Shown here piece by piece: positions 17,452 to 27,540 of a stretch of DNA of 64,000 nt. The stretch is from Blastococcus saxobsidens. Lineage in GTDB: Bacteria; Actinomycetota; Actinomycetes; Mycobacteriales; Geodermatophilaceae. The notes beneath the pieces were generated by a model. It was given only the letters and a program-made list of their open reading frames with translations. It was not told the DNA's origin and ran no database searches. Location: positions 62,001-126,000 of the forward strand of contig NZ_JAAGWG010000002.1 of assembly GCF_010682065.1 (NCBI RefSeq), in the 5' to 3' direction. The stretch's first letter is position 1; every line of letters starts with the position of its first letter. The translations under genes were made by a program, and so were the position numbers.

Positions 17452-18558
17452 TCAGAGCCGGCCTCCGGACTCGGCGACAACAGCCTCCAGGGCCGTGAGG
17501 AAAGCGCTCGTCTCCGCCGGCGTCCCGGCGGTCACCCGGAGCCAGCCGGGCAGGCCGACGTCGCGGACGAGCACCCCCCGGTCGAGCAGCGCCTGCCACA
17601 CGGCGGGGGCGTCGGCGAAGTGGCCGAAGAGCACGAAGTTGGCGTCGCTGGGCACGCTGGTCAGGCCCATGGCCGGCAGCGCGTCGACGATCCGGTCCCG
17701 CTGGGCCTTGACCGCGTCCACCGTGGCCAGCAGCGCGTCGGTGTGCGCCAGCGCCGCGCGCGCGGCGGCCTGGGTGAGCGAGCTGAGGTGGTAGGGCAGC
17801 CGCACCAGCTGGATCGCGTCGACGACGGCGGGATCTGCGGCCAGGTAGCCCAGCCGCAGCCCCGCCATGCCGAACGCCTTGCTCATGGTCCGGCTGACGA
17901 TCAGCCGCGGCCGGCCCGGCAGCAGGCCGAGCGCCGAGGGCGTGCCGCTGCGCGCGAACTCGGTGTAGGCCTCGTCGACCACGAGCACCCCGTCGGTGAC
18001 GTCGTACAGCTCGACGATCGTCTCCAGGTCGACCGCGGTGCCGGTGGGGTTGTTCGGGCTGGTCACGAAGACGACGTCGGGCGCCACCTCGCGCAGCTGC
18101 GCCACCGCCGCGGCGGGGTCGATGGTGAAGTCGGCGGACCGGTGCCCGTCGACCCAGGTCGTGCCGGTGCCGGCCGAGATGATCGGGTGCATCGAGTACG
18201 ACGGCGTGAAGCCCAGCGCCGTCCGGCCGGCCCCACCGAACACCTGCAGGACCTGCTGCAGCACCTCGTTGGACCCGTTGGCCGCCCACACCTGCTCCGG
18301 CCCGACCCGCTCCCCGCTGGTGCGGCTCAGGTAGCCGGCGAGGTCGGCCCGCAGGGCGACGGCGTCGCGGTCGGGGTACCGGTTGAGCTCCAGCGCCGCG
18401 GAGCCGAGCGCCGCACCGAGGTCGGCGAGGAGCTCGGCAGGCAGCGGGTGCGGGTTCTCGTTGGTGTTGAGCCGGTGCGTGGCCGGCACCTGCGGGGCGC
18501 CGTAGGGCGTGCGGCCGCGAAGCTCCGGCCGCAGCGGGAGGTCCTCCAGCGACGTCAT
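17452..18558 (-). CDS. hisC: Histidinol-phosphate aminotransferase HisC
   Basis: 368-residue class I/II PLP aminotransferase. The Schiff-base lysine is K227 in [17 protein letters not shown]. Other PLP contacts are visible: [18 protein letters not shown], and the N-terminal [11 protein letters not shown] substrate loop. It uses glutamate to make histidinol phosphate. The ATG overlaps the hisD stop (ATGA), so the two are translationally coupled. Confidence 0.98.
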   Translation of the reverse strand: MTSLEDLPLRPELRGRTPYGAPQVPATHRLNTNENPHPLPAELLADLGAALGSAALELNRYPDRDAVALRADLAGYLSRTSGERVGPEQVWAANGSNEVLQQVLQVFGGAGRTALGFTPSYSMHPIISAGTGTTWVDGHRSADFTIDPAAAVAQLREVAPDVVFVTSPNNPTGTAVDLETIVELYDVTDGVLVVDEAYTEFARSGTPSALGLLPGRPRLIVSRTMSKAFGMAGLRLGYLAADPAVVDAIQLVRLPYHLSSLTQAAARAALAHTDALLATVDAVKAQRDRIVDALPAMGLTSVPSDANFVLFGHFADAPAVWQALLDRGVLVRDVGLPGWLRVTAGTPAETSAFLTALEAVVAESGGRL

Positions 18559-19859
18559 CGTGTCTGCCGGATCCGCACCGCCGCCGCGTGCGCCGGCAGG
18601 TCCTCGGCCCCGGCGAGGGCGTCGATGTGCGGAGCGACCTCGGCCAGCGCCTGCTCGTCGTACTCCACGACGTGGATGCCGCGCAGGAAGGACTGCACCG
18701 ACAGGCCGCTCTGGTGCCGGGCGCAGCCACCGGTGGGCAGCACGTGGTTGGACCCGGCGGCGTAGTCGCCCAGCGAGACCGGCGACCAGGCACCGACGAA
18801 GATCGCCCCGGCGTTGCGCACCCGGTCGGCGATCGCGCGCGGGTTCCGGGTCTGGATCTCCAGGTGCTCGGCGGCGTAGGCGTCCACGACGCGCAGCCCG
18901 TCCTCCAGGTCGTCGACGAGCACGACCCCCGACTGGGTGCCGTCGAGCGCGGTGGTGATCCGGTCGGAGTGCTTGGTGGCCGCGACCTGGCCGGGCACGA
19001 GCGCCAGGACGGCGTCGGCGAGCTCCTCGCTGGTGGTGACCAGCACGGCGCCGGCCAGCGGGTCGTGCTCGGCCTGGCTGATCAGGTCGGCGGCGACGTG
19101 CGCGGGATCGGCGGTGTCGTCGGCGAGGATCGCGACCTCGGTGGGGCCGGCCTCGGAGTCGATGCCGATCATCCCGCGCAGCAGCCGCTTGGCGGCGGTG
19201 ACGTAGACGTTGCCCGGGCCGGTGACCATGTCGACCGGCTCGCAGGACCCGGCGCCGTAGCCGAAGACGGCGATCGCCTGGGCGCCACCGACGGCGTACA
19301 CCTCGGTGACGCCGAGCAGCGCGCAGGCGGCGAGCACGCCCGGGTCGGGCAGACCGCCGTGGTCGCGCTGCGGCGGCGAGGCGACGGCGATGGACTCCAC
19401 GCCGGCGATCTGCGCGGGCACGACGTTCATGACGACGCTGGACAGCAGCGGGGCCAAGCCGCCGGGCACGTAGAGGCCCACCCGGCGCACCGGCAGCCAG
19501 CGCTCGGTGACCGTGCCACCGGGGACCACCTGGGTGGTGACGTCGGTGCGGCGCTGGTCGGCGTGCACCTTCTGAACCCGGGAGATGGCCTCCTCCAGCG
19601 CCGCGCGGAGCGTGGGGGCGCACTCGGCCAGCGCGCGGTCGAGCGCCTCCTGCGGAACGGCGAAGTCCTGGGCGTCCACGCCGTCGAGCCGGGCGGTGAT
19701 CTCGCGGACCGCCTGGGCGCCGCGGACGCGCACGTCCTCGCAGAGCGGGCGGACCGTCGCCATGACCGAGTCGATGTCGGTGGCCGCACGCGGCAGCAGG
19801 CCGGTGAGCTCCCGGACGCCGGGCAGCGGGTTACCGCGCAGGTCGATGCGGGCGAGCAC
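18555..19859 (-). CDS. hisD: Histidinol dehydrogenase HisD
   Basis: 434-residue zinc enzyme catalysing the last two oxidations of histidine synthesis with NAD+. Family motifs in order: [70 protein letters not shown] (zinc ligands), [10 protein letters not shown] with the catalytic Glu-His, and [18 protein letters not shown] at 19859 has GGAGG seven bases upstream. It is the first gene of the his operon, with a -10-like TACGCT ~37 bases upstream. Confidence 0.98.
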   Translation of the reverse strand: MLARIDLRGNPLPGVRELTGLLPRAATDIDSVMATVRPLCEDVRVRGAQAVREITARLDGVDAQDFAVPQEALDRALAECAPTLRAALEEAISRVQKVHADQRRTDVTTQVVPGGTVTERWLPVRRVGLYVPGGLAPLLSSVVMNVVPAQIAGVESIAVASPPQRDHGGLPDPGVLAACALLGVTEVYAVGGAQAIAVFGYGAGSCEPVDMVTGPGNVYVTAAKRLLRGMIGIDSEAGPTEVAILADDTADPAHVAADLISQAEHDPLAGAVLVTTSEELADAVLALVPGQVAATKHSDRITTALDGTQSGVVLVDDLEDGLRVVDAYAAEHLEIQTRNPRAIADRVRNAGAIFVGAWSPVSLGDYAAGSNHVLPTGGCARHQSGLSVQSFLRGIHVVEYDEQALAEVAPHIDALAGAEDLPAHAAAVRIRQTR

Positions 19860-19902
19860 GGGCTGCCTCCGGGGCTGGACGGGACTGGTGCGGCGGGTTC
19901 CC

Positions 19903-19908
19903 AGCGTA
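19903..19908 (-). promoter_or_regulatory. Candidate -10 of the his operon promoter
   Basis: TACGCT on the minus strand, 44 bases before the hisD GTG, in the 118-bp divergent gap with the LON-domain gene. No good -35 is visible. No His-rich leader peptide or attenuator hairpin could be recognised in the short leader. Confidence 0.3.
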
Positions 19909-19964
19909 GCCAGCGGCGCCGGTCACCCCCGGGGCGCCTGGGCGGCCCCGGTTCGCGGGGCCCG

Positions 19965-19977
19965 TACGCTTGCCGGG
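19965..19977 (+). promoter_or_regulatory. Candidate leaderless promoter for the gene at 19978
   Basis: TACGCT at 19965-19970 ends seven bases before the ATG; no Shine-Dalgarno is present. Confidence 0.35.
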
Positions 19978-20778
19978 ATGGGTGAGCTGATCCCGCTGTT
20001 CCCGCTGGGCCGGCCGCTGTTCCCCGGGGCGGTGCTGCCCCTGCAGATCTTCGAGCCGCGGTACCGCCGGCTGATGCGCGACCTGATGGTTCTGCCCGAG
20101 CACGGCGACCGCCGGTTCTTCGGCGTGGTCGCGATCCGGCAGGGCTGGGAGGTCGAGCGGGTGGCTCCCGCGGCGGCGCTCTACGACATCGGCTGCACCG
20201 CGCGACTGCGCCGGGTCCAGCCGCAGCCCGACGGCGGTTTCCGCGTCGTGACCGTCGGCGGTGAGCGGTTCCGGCTGCTCGACGTCGTCGTCGGGGACGA
20301 CCCGCCCTACCTCCAGGCCGAGGTCGAGTGGCTGGCCGAGGAGGAGGCGGCCGAGGAGGCCGCCGGGGACGCCGAGTCGGTCGCCGACGGGCCGGCCCGG
20401 GTGGTCCCGCCGGCCGACGACCTCGCCGCCGAGGTGGCCCGCGGTTCGCTGGACGTGCTGGCCCGCGGGGTGGGCGAGCTGTTCACCGAGTACGTCGCGG
20501 AGGTGGCGGAGCTCGGCGCCGGGGCTGCCGGGGACGAGGCGGAGGCCGCGGTGCGGCTGGCCGCGGCCGCGGACGACCCGTGCGCGCTGTCGTGGCTGGT
20601 GGCCTCCTCCGCGCTGCTCACCACGGAGGACCGGCAGGCGCTGCTGGCCGAGTCGGCGACCCGGCGGCGGCTGGCGGCCGAGTCCCGGTTGCTGCGCCGT
20701 GAGCTGACGCTGCTCCAGACGCTGGGCGCCGTGCCCGCTCCGCTGCAGCAGTTCACCACCCCCATGACGGTGAACTGA
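19978..20778 (+). CDS. LON peptidase substrate-binding (LON N-terminal) domain protein
   Basis: 266 residues with the LON N-domain only: IPLFPLGRPLFPGAVLPLQIFEPRYRRLMRDL, FFGVVAIRQGWEV, YDIGCTARLRRVQPQPDGGFRVVTVGGERFRLLDV. No AAA+ or protease domain is present. The middle is an acidic, Ala/Glu-rich linker and the C-terminus is helical. Stand-alone LON domains are common in actinobacteria; their role is not settled. It is divergent from hisD and convergent with the DUF2567 gene, with a shared terminator hairpin. Confidence 0.92.
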   Translation: MGELIPLFPLGRPLFPGAVLPLQIFEPRYRRLMRDLMVLPEHGDRRFFGVVAIRQGWEVERVAPAAALYDIGCTARLRRVQPQPDGGFRVVTVGGERFRLLDVVVGDDPPYLQAEVEWLAEEEAAEEAAGDAESVADGPARVVPPADDLAAEVARGSLDVLARGVGELFTEYVAEVAELGAGAAGDEAEAAVRLAAAADDPCALSWLVASSALLTTEDRQALLAESATRRRLAAESRLLRRELTLLQTLGAVPAPLQQFTTPMTVN

Positions 20779-20783
20779 AGAAG

Positions 20784-20836
20784 GACCCCGTCCCTCTCAC
20801 CCCTCGCCAGCTCGGGGCGAGCCTCCGGACGGGGCC
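20784..20836. terminator. Nested hairpin between convergent genes
   Basis: GACCCCGTCC-type arm at 20784-20793 pairs with 20827-20836, enclosing a second hairpin CTCGCC/GGCGAG. It starts six bases after the LON-domain stop and overlaps the end of the convergent gene. Confidence 0.6.
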
Positions 20837-21414
20837 ACCTCGCGACCCAGCCCGTCGTCGGCGGTGCCCAGCACGCAGGCGAGGTAGGCCAGCAGCGCGG
20901 CGAACGGGGCCGCGGCGAGCACCGGCAGCGCCCGCAGGGTGAGCCCGGTGGTCACCGTGGATCCGACGGCCGTGAGGTCGGCCTCGGTGGGCCCCTGCCC
21001 CAGGAGCGCACCGACCTGCCAGGCGCCGACCGCGGCCAGCGATGCGCCCAGGGCCAGGACGAGGAGCATCCCGACGCCGCGGGCACCGCGCCGCAGCCAG
21101 GCGAGGACCCCGGCGACCAGCCCCAGCCCGAGGAGCACCAGCAGCAGCACCGAGTCGTCGCCGACGGGCACCTCGGCGGCGGGCAGGCCGACGGCGACCG
21201 GCCCGTCCGCGGTGATCCGGTAGTCCGCGCGCGGGGCCAGCAGCCACCACAGGACGCCCGCGGGGATGCCGGCCAGGGCGAGGCCGGCCAGCACCCAGCG
21301 ACCGCGCTGCAGGTCCTGCTGGACCTCGGGCCATCCCCGCCAGAAGACGTCCCGGGACGGCGCGGGGCCGGGCGGGGCCTGCAGGGGCGGGGCAGGCGTC
21401 GGCGACGTGCTCAC
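20797..21414 (-). CDS. DUF2567-like four-TM membrane protein
   Basis: 205 residues: a Pro-rich N-terminus, then about four hydrophobic segments (RWVLAGLALAGIPAGVLWWL; SVLLLVLLGLGLVAGVLAWL; GVGMLLVLALGASLAAVGAW; ALPVLAAAPFAALLAYLACV) with the extracytoplasmic RADYRITADGPVAVGLPAAEV after TM1. This layout fits the actinobacterial DUF2567 family, which has no known function. I favour the GTG at 21414 because the alternative ATG at 21432 lies in the base of the dnaE terminator hairpin. Confidence 0.75.
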   Translation of the reverse strand: MSTSPTPAPPLQAPPGPAPSRDVFWRGWPEVQQDLQRGRWVLAGLALAGIPAGVLWWLLAPRADYRITADGPVAVGLPAAEVPVGDDSVLLLVLLGLGLVAGVLAWLRRGARGVGMLLVLALGASLAAVGAWQVGALLGQGPTEADLTAVGSTVTTGLTLRALPVLAAAPFAALLAYLACVLGTADDGLGREVAPSGGSPRAGEG

Positions 21415-21431
21415 CGGTCCAGTGAACCCCA

Positions 21432-21478
21432 TGGCCCCCGGCAGGGACCCGCCGCGAGCTCGCGATCGCCGGGGGCCA
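21432..21478 (-). terminator. Terminator hairpin after dnaE
   Basis: Perfect 11-bp stem (21432-21442 with 21468-21478) around an inner GCGAG-CTCGC palindrome, 12 bases downstream of the dnaE stop on the minus strand. Confidence 0.7.
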
Positions 21479-21490
21479 GGGGCTCCGCCG

Positions 21491-24400
21491 TCAGAGCAGC
21501 GCCACGCTGGTCGGGCCGAGCAGCGCCTTGATGTCACCCATGAGCGCGGTGCTGGGGCGCACCCGCAGCCCCTGGTCCAGCCGCAGCACCGTCTCCCGGC
21601 TGCCGTTGACCAGCTTGAGCTGGACCTCGGTGGTGCCCGGGTGGCTGCCGAGCACCTCGCGCAGCCGCTCGACCACCGGCGGGGTGCACCGGGCCGCGGC
21701 CATGGACACCAGCACCGGCCCGCGCGGGCCCTCGGTGAGCTCGGGGACGGTCACCTCGGAGCCGAACAGCGAGGGCTGGTCGTCCCGCCGACTGATCCGC
21801 CCCTTGACCACGACGATCTGGTCGCGGAGCACCTTCTCCGAGACCTCGATCCAGGTCTTGGGGAAGAACAGCACCTCGATGCCGGACTCGAGGTCTTCGA
21901 CCGTGGCGATCGCCCACGGGGCGCCCTGCTTGTTGGTGCGCGGTGACACCGAGGTGAGGATGCCGGCGATGGTGACGTTGGCGCCGTCCTCCACTCCTCC
22001 GGCGTTGATCTCCGCGATCGGGGTGTCGGCGTGCGAGGTCAGCACGTGCTCGACCCCGTGCAGCGGGTGGTCGGAGACGTAGAGGCCGAGCATGTCGCGC
22101 TCGAACATCAGCCGCTCGCTCTTCGACCAGTCCGCGGTGGGGATGGTGATGTCCAGCGCGCCGGCGAACGGGTCGTCCGCCGCGGCCTCGTCGCCGAAGC
22201 TGCCGAAGAGGTCGAACTGGCCCTCGGCCTCCTTGCGCTTGAGGCCCATCGCGGAGTCGACGGCCTGCGCGTGGATGGCGACGATGCCCTGCCGGGAGTG
22301 GCCGAGGGAGTCGAAGGCCCCGGCCTTGGCGAGGGACTCGATGACCTTCTTGTTGCAGGCCACCGTGTCGATCTTGCGCATGAAGTCGGCGAAGTCCTTG
22401 AACGCGCCCTTCTCCTCGCGCGCCTTGACGATCGACTCCACGACGTTGGTGCCGACGTTGCGCACCGACGCCAGCCCGAAGCGGATGTCGGTGCCGACGG
22501 CGGTGAAGTCCCAGGAGGACTCGTTGACGTCCGGCGGGAGCACCTTGATGCCCATGCGGCGGCACTCGGCCAGGTAGATCGGCCGGCGGTCCTTGTCGTC
22601 CTGGACGCTGGTGAGCAGGCCGGCCATGTACTCGGCCGGGTAGTTCGCCTTGAGGTAGGCGGTCCAGTAGGACACCAGGCCGTAGGCGGCGGAGTGCGCC
22701 TTGTTGAACGCGTAGTCGGCGAACGGGACGAGGATGTCCCACAGCGTCTTGATCGCGGCGGCGGAGAAGCCGTTGGCCTTCATGCCGGCCTCGAAGCCGA
22801 CGAACTCGGCGTCCAGGACGGACTTCTTCTTCTTGCCCATCGCGCGGCGCAGCAGGTCGGCCTTGCCGAGCGAGTACCCGGCGACCTTCTGCGCGATCGC
22901 CATGACCTGCTCCTGGTAGACGATCAGGCCGTAGGTCTGGCCGAGGATCTCCTCCAGCGGCTCGGCCAGCTCCGGGTGGATCGGCGTGATCTCCTGCTGG
23001 CCGTTCTTGCGGAGCGCGTAGTTGGTGTGCGAGTTCGCACCCATCGGGCCCGGTCGGTAGAGGGCACCGACGGCCGAGATGTCCTCGAAGTTGTCCGGCC
23101 GCATGAGCCGCAGCAGGGACCGCATCGGGCCGCCGTCGAACTGGAAGACGCCCAGGGTGTCGCCGCGGGAGAGCAGGGCGTACGTCGCCGGGTCGGTGAG
23201 GTCCTTGCTGATCTCGTCGAGGTCGACCGGCTCCTTGCCGTTGATCACGATGTTGCGCAGCGCGTCGTCGATGACCGTGAGGTTGCGCAGGCCCAGGAAG
23301 TCCATCTTGAGCAGGCCGAGCGTCTCGCAGGTCGGGTAGTCGAACTGCGTGATGATCGCGCCGTCGGCCTCGCGGCGCATGATCGGGATGGAGTCGATCA
23401 GCGGGTAGCGGCCGATGATGACGCCGGCGGCGTGCACGCCCCACTGGCGCTTCAGGCCCTCGAGCTTGCGCGCCTGGTCCACGACCTCGGCGGCGCCCGG
23501 GTCGGACTCGTAGCGGGCCCGGAACTCCGTGGCCTCCTTGTAGCGCGGGTGCGCCGGGTCGAACACCCCGGTCAGCGGGATGCCCTTGCCCATGACGTCC
23601 GGCGGCATCAGCTTGGTGAGCTCGTCGCCGACGGAGTAGGGGCGGTCGAGCACGCGGGCGGCGTCCTTGATCGCGGCCTTGGCCTTGATCGTGCCGTAGG
23701 TGACGATCTGGCTGACCCGCTCCTCGCCGTACTTCTGCGAGACGTACTGGATGACCTCGCCGCGGCGGCGGTCGTCGAAGTCGATGTCGACGTCGGGCAT
23801 CGAGACGCGCTCGGGGTTGAGGAACCGCTCGAAGATCAGCCCGTGCTGCAGTGGGTCGAGGTCGGTGATCCCCATGGCGAAGGCGGCCAGCGACCCGGCC
23901 GCCGAACCACGGCCCGGACCGACGCGGATGCCGTTGTCCTTGGCCCAGTTGATGAAGTCGGCGACCACGAGGAAGTACCCCGGGAAGCCCATCTGGCAGA
24001 TGATCCCGGTCTCGTAGTCGGCCTGCTTGCGCACGTGGTCGGGGATGCCGTTCGGGTACCGCTTGTGCAGGCCGCGCTCGACCTCCTTGATGAACCAGGA
24101 GGTCTCGTCCTCCCCCGGCGGCAGCGGGAAGCGCGGCATCAGGTCCGCGCCCTCGGTGAACTCCACCTCGCACTGCTCGGCGACGAGCAGGGTGTTGTCG
24201 CAGGCGACCGACAGGTCGCCGGAGAACAGCGCGCGCATCTCGGCGGCGGACTTCAGGTAGTAGCCGTCCCCGTTGAAGCGGAAGCGGTTGGTCTCGTTGA
24301 GCCGGGACCCGGTCTGGATGCACAGGAGCGCGTCGTGCGCGGCGGCGTCCTCCTTGTGCGTGTAGTGCAGGTCGTTGGTGGCCAGCAGCGGGATGCCGAG

Positions 24401-25057
24401 GTCCTTGGCGATGGACATCAGCGCCGGCCGGGTCTTCTTCTCGATCGAGAGCCCGTGGTCCATCAGCTCGGCGTAGAAGTTCTCCCGCCCGAAGATGTCC
24501 TGGAAGTCGGCCGCGGCCGCCCGCGCCTTGTCCTCCTTGCCGGCGCGCAGCCACATGTTCACCTCGCCCGACGGGCAGCCGGTGGTGGCGATGAGGCCCT
24601 TGCCGTACCTCTCCAGCAGGTCGCGGTCGAAGCGCGGCTTGCGGTACTGACCCTCGAGGCTGGCCAGCGAGGAGATGCGGAAGAGGTTGTGCATCCCCTC
24701 GGTGGTGCGGGCCAGCAGCGTCATGTGCGTGTACGCGGCCTTGCCCCGGTTGTTCCCGCCGTCGCCCTCCTCGTCGAGGAGCTTGTCGCCGAAGTCGAAC
24801 GGCGCGCGGTCGAACCGGGACCCCGGGGTGTAGTAGCCCTCCATGCCGATGATCGGCTTGACGCCGGCGTTCTTGGCCTGCTTGTAGAAGTCGTAGGCGC
24901 CGAACACGTTGCCGTGGTCGGTCATCGCCAGCGCCGGCATCCCCTGCGCCGCCGCCGCCGCGGTGACCTCCGGCAGCTTCGCCGCACCGTCCAGCATCGA
25001 GTACTCGGTGTGCACGTGCAGGTGCACGAAGTTCTCGTCACGGGACGGGCTGCTCAC
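21491..25057 (-). CDS. dnaE: DNA polymerase III alpha subunit DnaE1
   Basis: 1188 residues, full length for the replicative polymerase. The N-terminal PHP domain starts FVHLHVHTEYSMLDGAAKLPE. The C-family catalytic aspartates are in MPDVDIDFDDRRR (about residue 410). QWGVHAAGVII, YRPGPMGANSHTNYA and GLIVYQEQVMAIAQKVAGYSLG are palm/fingers motifs. The C-terminal OB-fold (~1000-1090) precedes the tau-binding tail. Retention of PHP metal ligands fits the intrinsic proofreading known for actinobacterial DnaE1. GTG at 25057; the 199-bp upstream gap should hold its promoter, but no clear element is visible. Confidence 0.99.
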   Translation of the reverse strand: MSSPSRDENFVHLHVHTEYSMLDGAAKLPEVTAAAAAQGMPALAMTDHGNVFGAYDFYKQAKNAGVKPIIGMEGYYTPGSRFDRAPFDFGDKLLDEEGDGGNNRGKAAYTHMTLLARTTEGMHNLFRISSLASLEGQYRKPRFDRDLLERYGKGLIATTGCPSGEVNMWLRAGKEDKARAAAADFQDIFGRENFYAELMDHGLSIEKKTRPALMSIAKDLGIPLLATNDLHYTHKEDAAAHDALLCIQTGSRLNETNRFRFNGDGYYLKSAAEMRALFSGDLSVACDNTLLVAEQCEVEFTEGADLMPRFPLPPGEDETSWFIKEVERGLHKRYPNGIPDHVRKQADYETGIICQMGFPGYFLVVADFINWAKDNGIRVGPGRGSAAGSLAAFAMGITDLDPLQHGLIFERFLNPERVSMPDVDIDFDDRRRGEVIQYVSQKYGEERVSQIVTYGTIKAKAAIKDAARVLDRPYSVGDELTKLMPPDVMGKGIPLTGVFDPAHPRYKEATEFRARYESDPGAAEVVDQARKLEGLKRQWGVHAAGVIIGRYPLIDSIPIMRREADGAIITQFDYPTCETLGLLKMDFLGLRNLTVIDDALRNIVINGKEPVDLDEISKDLTDPATYALLSRGDTLGVFQFDGGPMRSLLRLMRPDNFEDISAVGALYRPGPMGANSHTNYALRKNGQQEITPIHPELAEPLEEILGQTYGLIVYQEQVMAIAQKVAGYSLGKADLLRRAMGKKKKSVLDAEFVGFEAGMKANGFSAAAIKTLWDILVPFADYAFNKAHSAAYGLVSYWTAYLKANYPAEYMAGLLTSVQDDKDRRPIYLAECRRMGIKVLPPDVNESSWDFTAVGTDIRFGLASVRNVGTNVVESIVKAREEKGAFKDFADFMRKIDTVACNKKVIESLAKAGAFDSLGHSRQGIVAIHAQAVDSAMGLKRKEAEGQFDLFGSFGDEAAADDPFAGALDITIPTADWSKSERLMFERDMLGLYVSDHPLHGVEHVLTSHADTPIAEINAGGVEDGANVTIAGILTSVSPRTNKQGAPWAIATVEDLESGIEVLFFPKTWIEVSEKVLRDQIVVVKGRISRRDDQPSLFGSEVTVPELTEGPRGPVLVSMAAARCTPPVVERLREVLGSHPGTTEVQLKLVNGSRETVLRLDQGLRVRPSTALMGDIKALLGPTSVALL

Positions 25058-25256
25058 GGTGCGGGGTGCTCCTCACGGGTCTCGACGGCCCGGCCGGCGC
25101 GAGGCAGGCAGTGGCGACGGGGTGGTTCTCATGACCGGCGGGGAAGGCCGTTCGGCGGTGACGTTCCAGCGGTGACCGGTGGCCCGATCCTCGCACCTCG
25201 ACAGGTGTACCGGCGACCACCGACAGGTTCGTGTCTCGGCGATCCGGACCACTCCG

Positions 25257-25721
25257 TCACACGGTTCCCGCAGGCCCCTCGCCGAGCCGGCGCCGCATGG
25301 TGACGTGCGCGATACCGGCCTCCTCGTACACGTCGCCGACGGCCGCGTAGCCCTCGCGCTCGTAGAAGCGGCGGGCCGGCAGCTGCGCGTGCAGCTCCAC
25401 CTGCGTGGCGCCGAGGGCGACCGCCTGGCGGTGCAGCTCGGCGAGCACGGCGGCGCCATGGCCTCTCCCCCGCACCTCGGCTGCTGCCGCCATCCTTCCG
25501 ATCCGGGCCGTCGTCTCCTCCAGCAGCAGCCGCCCGGTGGCCACGACGCGGCCGCTGCCGTCCCGGCTCAGCACGTGGACGGCGGTCGCGTCGGCGGCGT
25601 CCTGCTCGATCTCCGGCGGGACGCCCTGCTCCGCGACGAACACGCCGGTGCGCAGGGCGGCGACCTCCGGCCAGTCCGCAGGGCCGGCGACGGAAGCGGT
25701 GGGACTCGGCACGGAGGACAT
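25257..25721 (-). CDS. GNAT-family N-acetyltransferase
   Basis: 154 residues. The acetyl-CoA binding motif is AAAAEVRGRGHGAAVLAELHRQAVALG (R/Q-x-x-G-x-G/A form). VELHAQLPARRFYEREGYAAVGDVYEEAGIAHVTM is the C-terminal GNAT core of the ElaA-like group. The substrate is unknown. It is the last gene of a likely operon lspA-rluD-CPBP-GNAT (18-bp gap to the gene before). Confidence 0.9.
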   Translation of the reverse strand: MSSVPSPTASVAGPADWPEVAALRTGVFVAEQGVPPEIEQDAADATAVHVLSRDGSGRVVATGRLLLEETTARIGRMAAAAEVRGRGHGAAVLAELHRQAVALGATQVELHAQLPARRFYEREGYAAVGDVYEEAGIAHVTMRRRLGEGPAGTV

Positions 25722-25739
25722 TCTCCGCGCGCCCTCCGC

Positions 25740-26543
25740 TCAGCCCTCCGGGGGCTCCTGCTCCCCCGGCGACGAGGCGGGCAGCGCGCTCGCCGGCACG
25801 AGGAGGAAGCGCAGGTCGATGACCGCGTGCAGCAGGACCGGCCACAGCAGCGAGCCGGTGTCCAGGTAGAGGGCGGCCATGATCCCGCCGAGCACGCCGG
25901 TGAGGACGATGCCCGCCCGCCCCTGGTACGCGTGCGCCAGCCCGAAGGCGACAGCCGCGACGACGACGAGCACGAACGACGGCGCGCCCCCGAGCACCGC
26001 GGCGACCACGGCGAGGAAGAAGCCGCGGTAGAGCCACTCCTCGCAGACGCCGGCGGTGATCCCGACGACGGTGAACAACCGCCGCTCGTCGTCGGTGCGC
26101 GGGAGCAGGGCCAGCGTCGACTGCCCGGGCGGCTCGGCGTGCCGGCCGTCCCCCGGGCGGCGCGTGGGCCGGACCATCTCCAGCAGCGCGCCGGCCCGCA
26201 GCTGGCGGGTGGAGGCGACGACGAACAGCAGCACGACCACGACGACGACCGCGGTGAACGGCCCCGGCCACTCCTGCGGCCAGCGCAGCCCCACGGCCCC
26301 GGCGGAGACGTCGGTGGCGAACAGCCAGACGACGAAGGCGAGCACGGCCAGCCCCCACTCGAGGACCAGCAGCCGCCGGTAGAAGGACCGCCGCGCCCCG
26401 GCGTCGGTGCGCAGCCGCCCCTCGAACCGCCGGTGCAGCACGTGCCCGGCCACCGGCTCCCCCACGACCAGGTAGGCCGCGACCACGACCGCCGCCAGCG
26501 CGGCGGGACCGAAGTCGGCGAGGGAGTCCGGCAGGCCGGTCAC
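25740..26543 (-). CDS. CPBP-family (Abi/CAAX-like) intramembrane metalloprotease
   Basis: 267 residues with about seven or eight TMs. The three family motifs are visible: VCEEWLYRGFF (EExxxR), AFGLAHAYQG (FxxxH) and LLHAVIDL (HxxxD). These Glu and His residues form the membrane-embedded active site. Actinobacterial members have no agreed substrate. GTG at 26543 is 11 bases after the rluD stop. Confidence 0.9.
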   Translation of the reverse strand: MTGLPDSLADFGPAALAAVVVAAYLVVGEPVAGHVLHRRFEGRLRTDAGARRSFYRRLLVLEWGLAVLAFVVWLFATDVSAGAVGLRWPQEWPGPFTAVVVVVVLLFVVASTRQLRAGALLEMVRPTRRPGDGRHAEPPGQSTLALLPRTDDERRLFTVVGITAGVCEEWLYRGFFLAVVAAVLGGAPSFVLVVVAAVAFGLAHAYQGRAGIVLTGVLGGIMAALYLDTGSLLWPVLLHAVIDLRFLLVPASALPASSPGEQEPPEG

Positions 26544-26554
26544 CGCAGGTGTGG

Positions 26555-27502
26555 TCAGGCCTCGGCGCGCAGGACGGCCAGCGCGCCGGCGAGGTCGGGC
26601 GGGTACTCGCTGGTGAACTCCACCCAGCTCCCGTCGGCGGGGTGCGGGAACCCGAGCCGCACCGCGTGCAGCCACTGGCGCGACACCCCCAGCCGGGCGG
26701 CCAGCGTGGGGTCGGCGCCGTAGGTCGTGTCACCGACGCAGGGGTGGCGCAGGGCGGAGAAGTGCACGCGGATCTGGTGGGTGCGTCCGGTCTCGAGCCT
26801 GATGTCGACCAGGCTGGCGGCGGCGAAGGCTTCCATCACCTCGTAGTGGGTCACCGAGGGACGGCCGCCCTGGACGACCGCGAACCGCCAGTCGTGCTTG
26901 GGGTGCCGGTCGATCGGGGCGTCGATGGTGCCGCGGGAGGGGTCGGGGTGGCCCTGGACGAGGGCGTTGTAGCCCTTCTCGACCGTGCGCTCCTTGAACG
27001 CGGCCTTGAGCGCGGTGTAGGCCCGCTCGCTCTTGGCCACCACCATCACCCCGGTGGTGGCGGCGTCCAGCCGGTGCACGACGCCCTGCCGCTCGGCGGC
27101 GCCGGAGGTGGAGATCCGGAAGCCGGCGGCGGCCAGCCCGCCGATCACCGTGGGCCCGTCCCAGCCTGGGCTGGGGTGGGCGGCGACGCCGACGGGCTTG
27201 TCGACGACGACCAGGTCGTCGTCGTCGTGCAGGACCGTCATGCCCTCGACCGGCTTCGGCGGGGCGGGCTCACCCGGCGGGGCCGGCAGCTCGACCTCCA
27301 ACCAGCTGCCGCCGGAGAGCCGGTCGCCCTTGCCGCGCACCCGGCCGTCGACGACCACGAGGCCGGCGTCGGCCACCTCGGCGGCGGCGGTGCGGGACAG
27401 CCCGAAGAGCCGGGTGAGCGCCTGGTCCACCCGCTGCCCCTCCAGCCCGTCGGGCACCGGAAGGGCCCGGTGGAGGCCGGGAGTGCTGGTCACGGGCTCC
27501 AT
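26555..27502 (-). CDS. rluD: RluA-family 23S rRNA pseudouridine synthase (RluD-like)
   Basis: 315 residues. An S4 RNA-binding domain (~20-75: [29 protein letters not shown]) is followed by the synthase domain with catalytic D146 in [43 protein letters not shown] and [10 protein letters not shown] are conserved RluA-family strings. Pairing with lspA is common in bacteria. Start ATG 27502; GTG 27493 is an alternative with GGAG three bases upstream. Confidence 0.95.
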   Translation of the reverse strand: MEPVTSTPGLHRALPVPDGLEGQRVDQALTRLFGLSRTAAAEVADAGLVVVDGRVRGKGDRLSGGSWLEVELPAPPGEPAPPKPVEGMTVLHDDDDLVVVDKPVGVAAHPSPGWDGPTVIGGLAAAGFRISTSGAAERQGVVHRLDAATTGVMVVAKSERAYTALKAAFKERTVEKGYNALVQGHPDPSRGTIDAPIDRHPKHDWRFAVVQGGRPSVTHYEVMEAFAAASLVDIRLETGRTHQIRVHFSALRHPCVGDTTYGADPTLAARLGVSRQWLHAVRLGFPHPADGSWVEFTSEYPPDLAGALAVLRAEA

Positions 27503-27540
27503 TGTGCGGGTCGGGCCGGACAGGGGTGTGCAGCCGGACG

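Noticed and set aside
22031..25303. A 1090-residue open frame antisense to dnaE
   Set aside because: High-GC third positions keep antisense frames open; the product has no motif and biased Arg/Gly/His/Val composition, while dnaE on the other strand is unmistakable.
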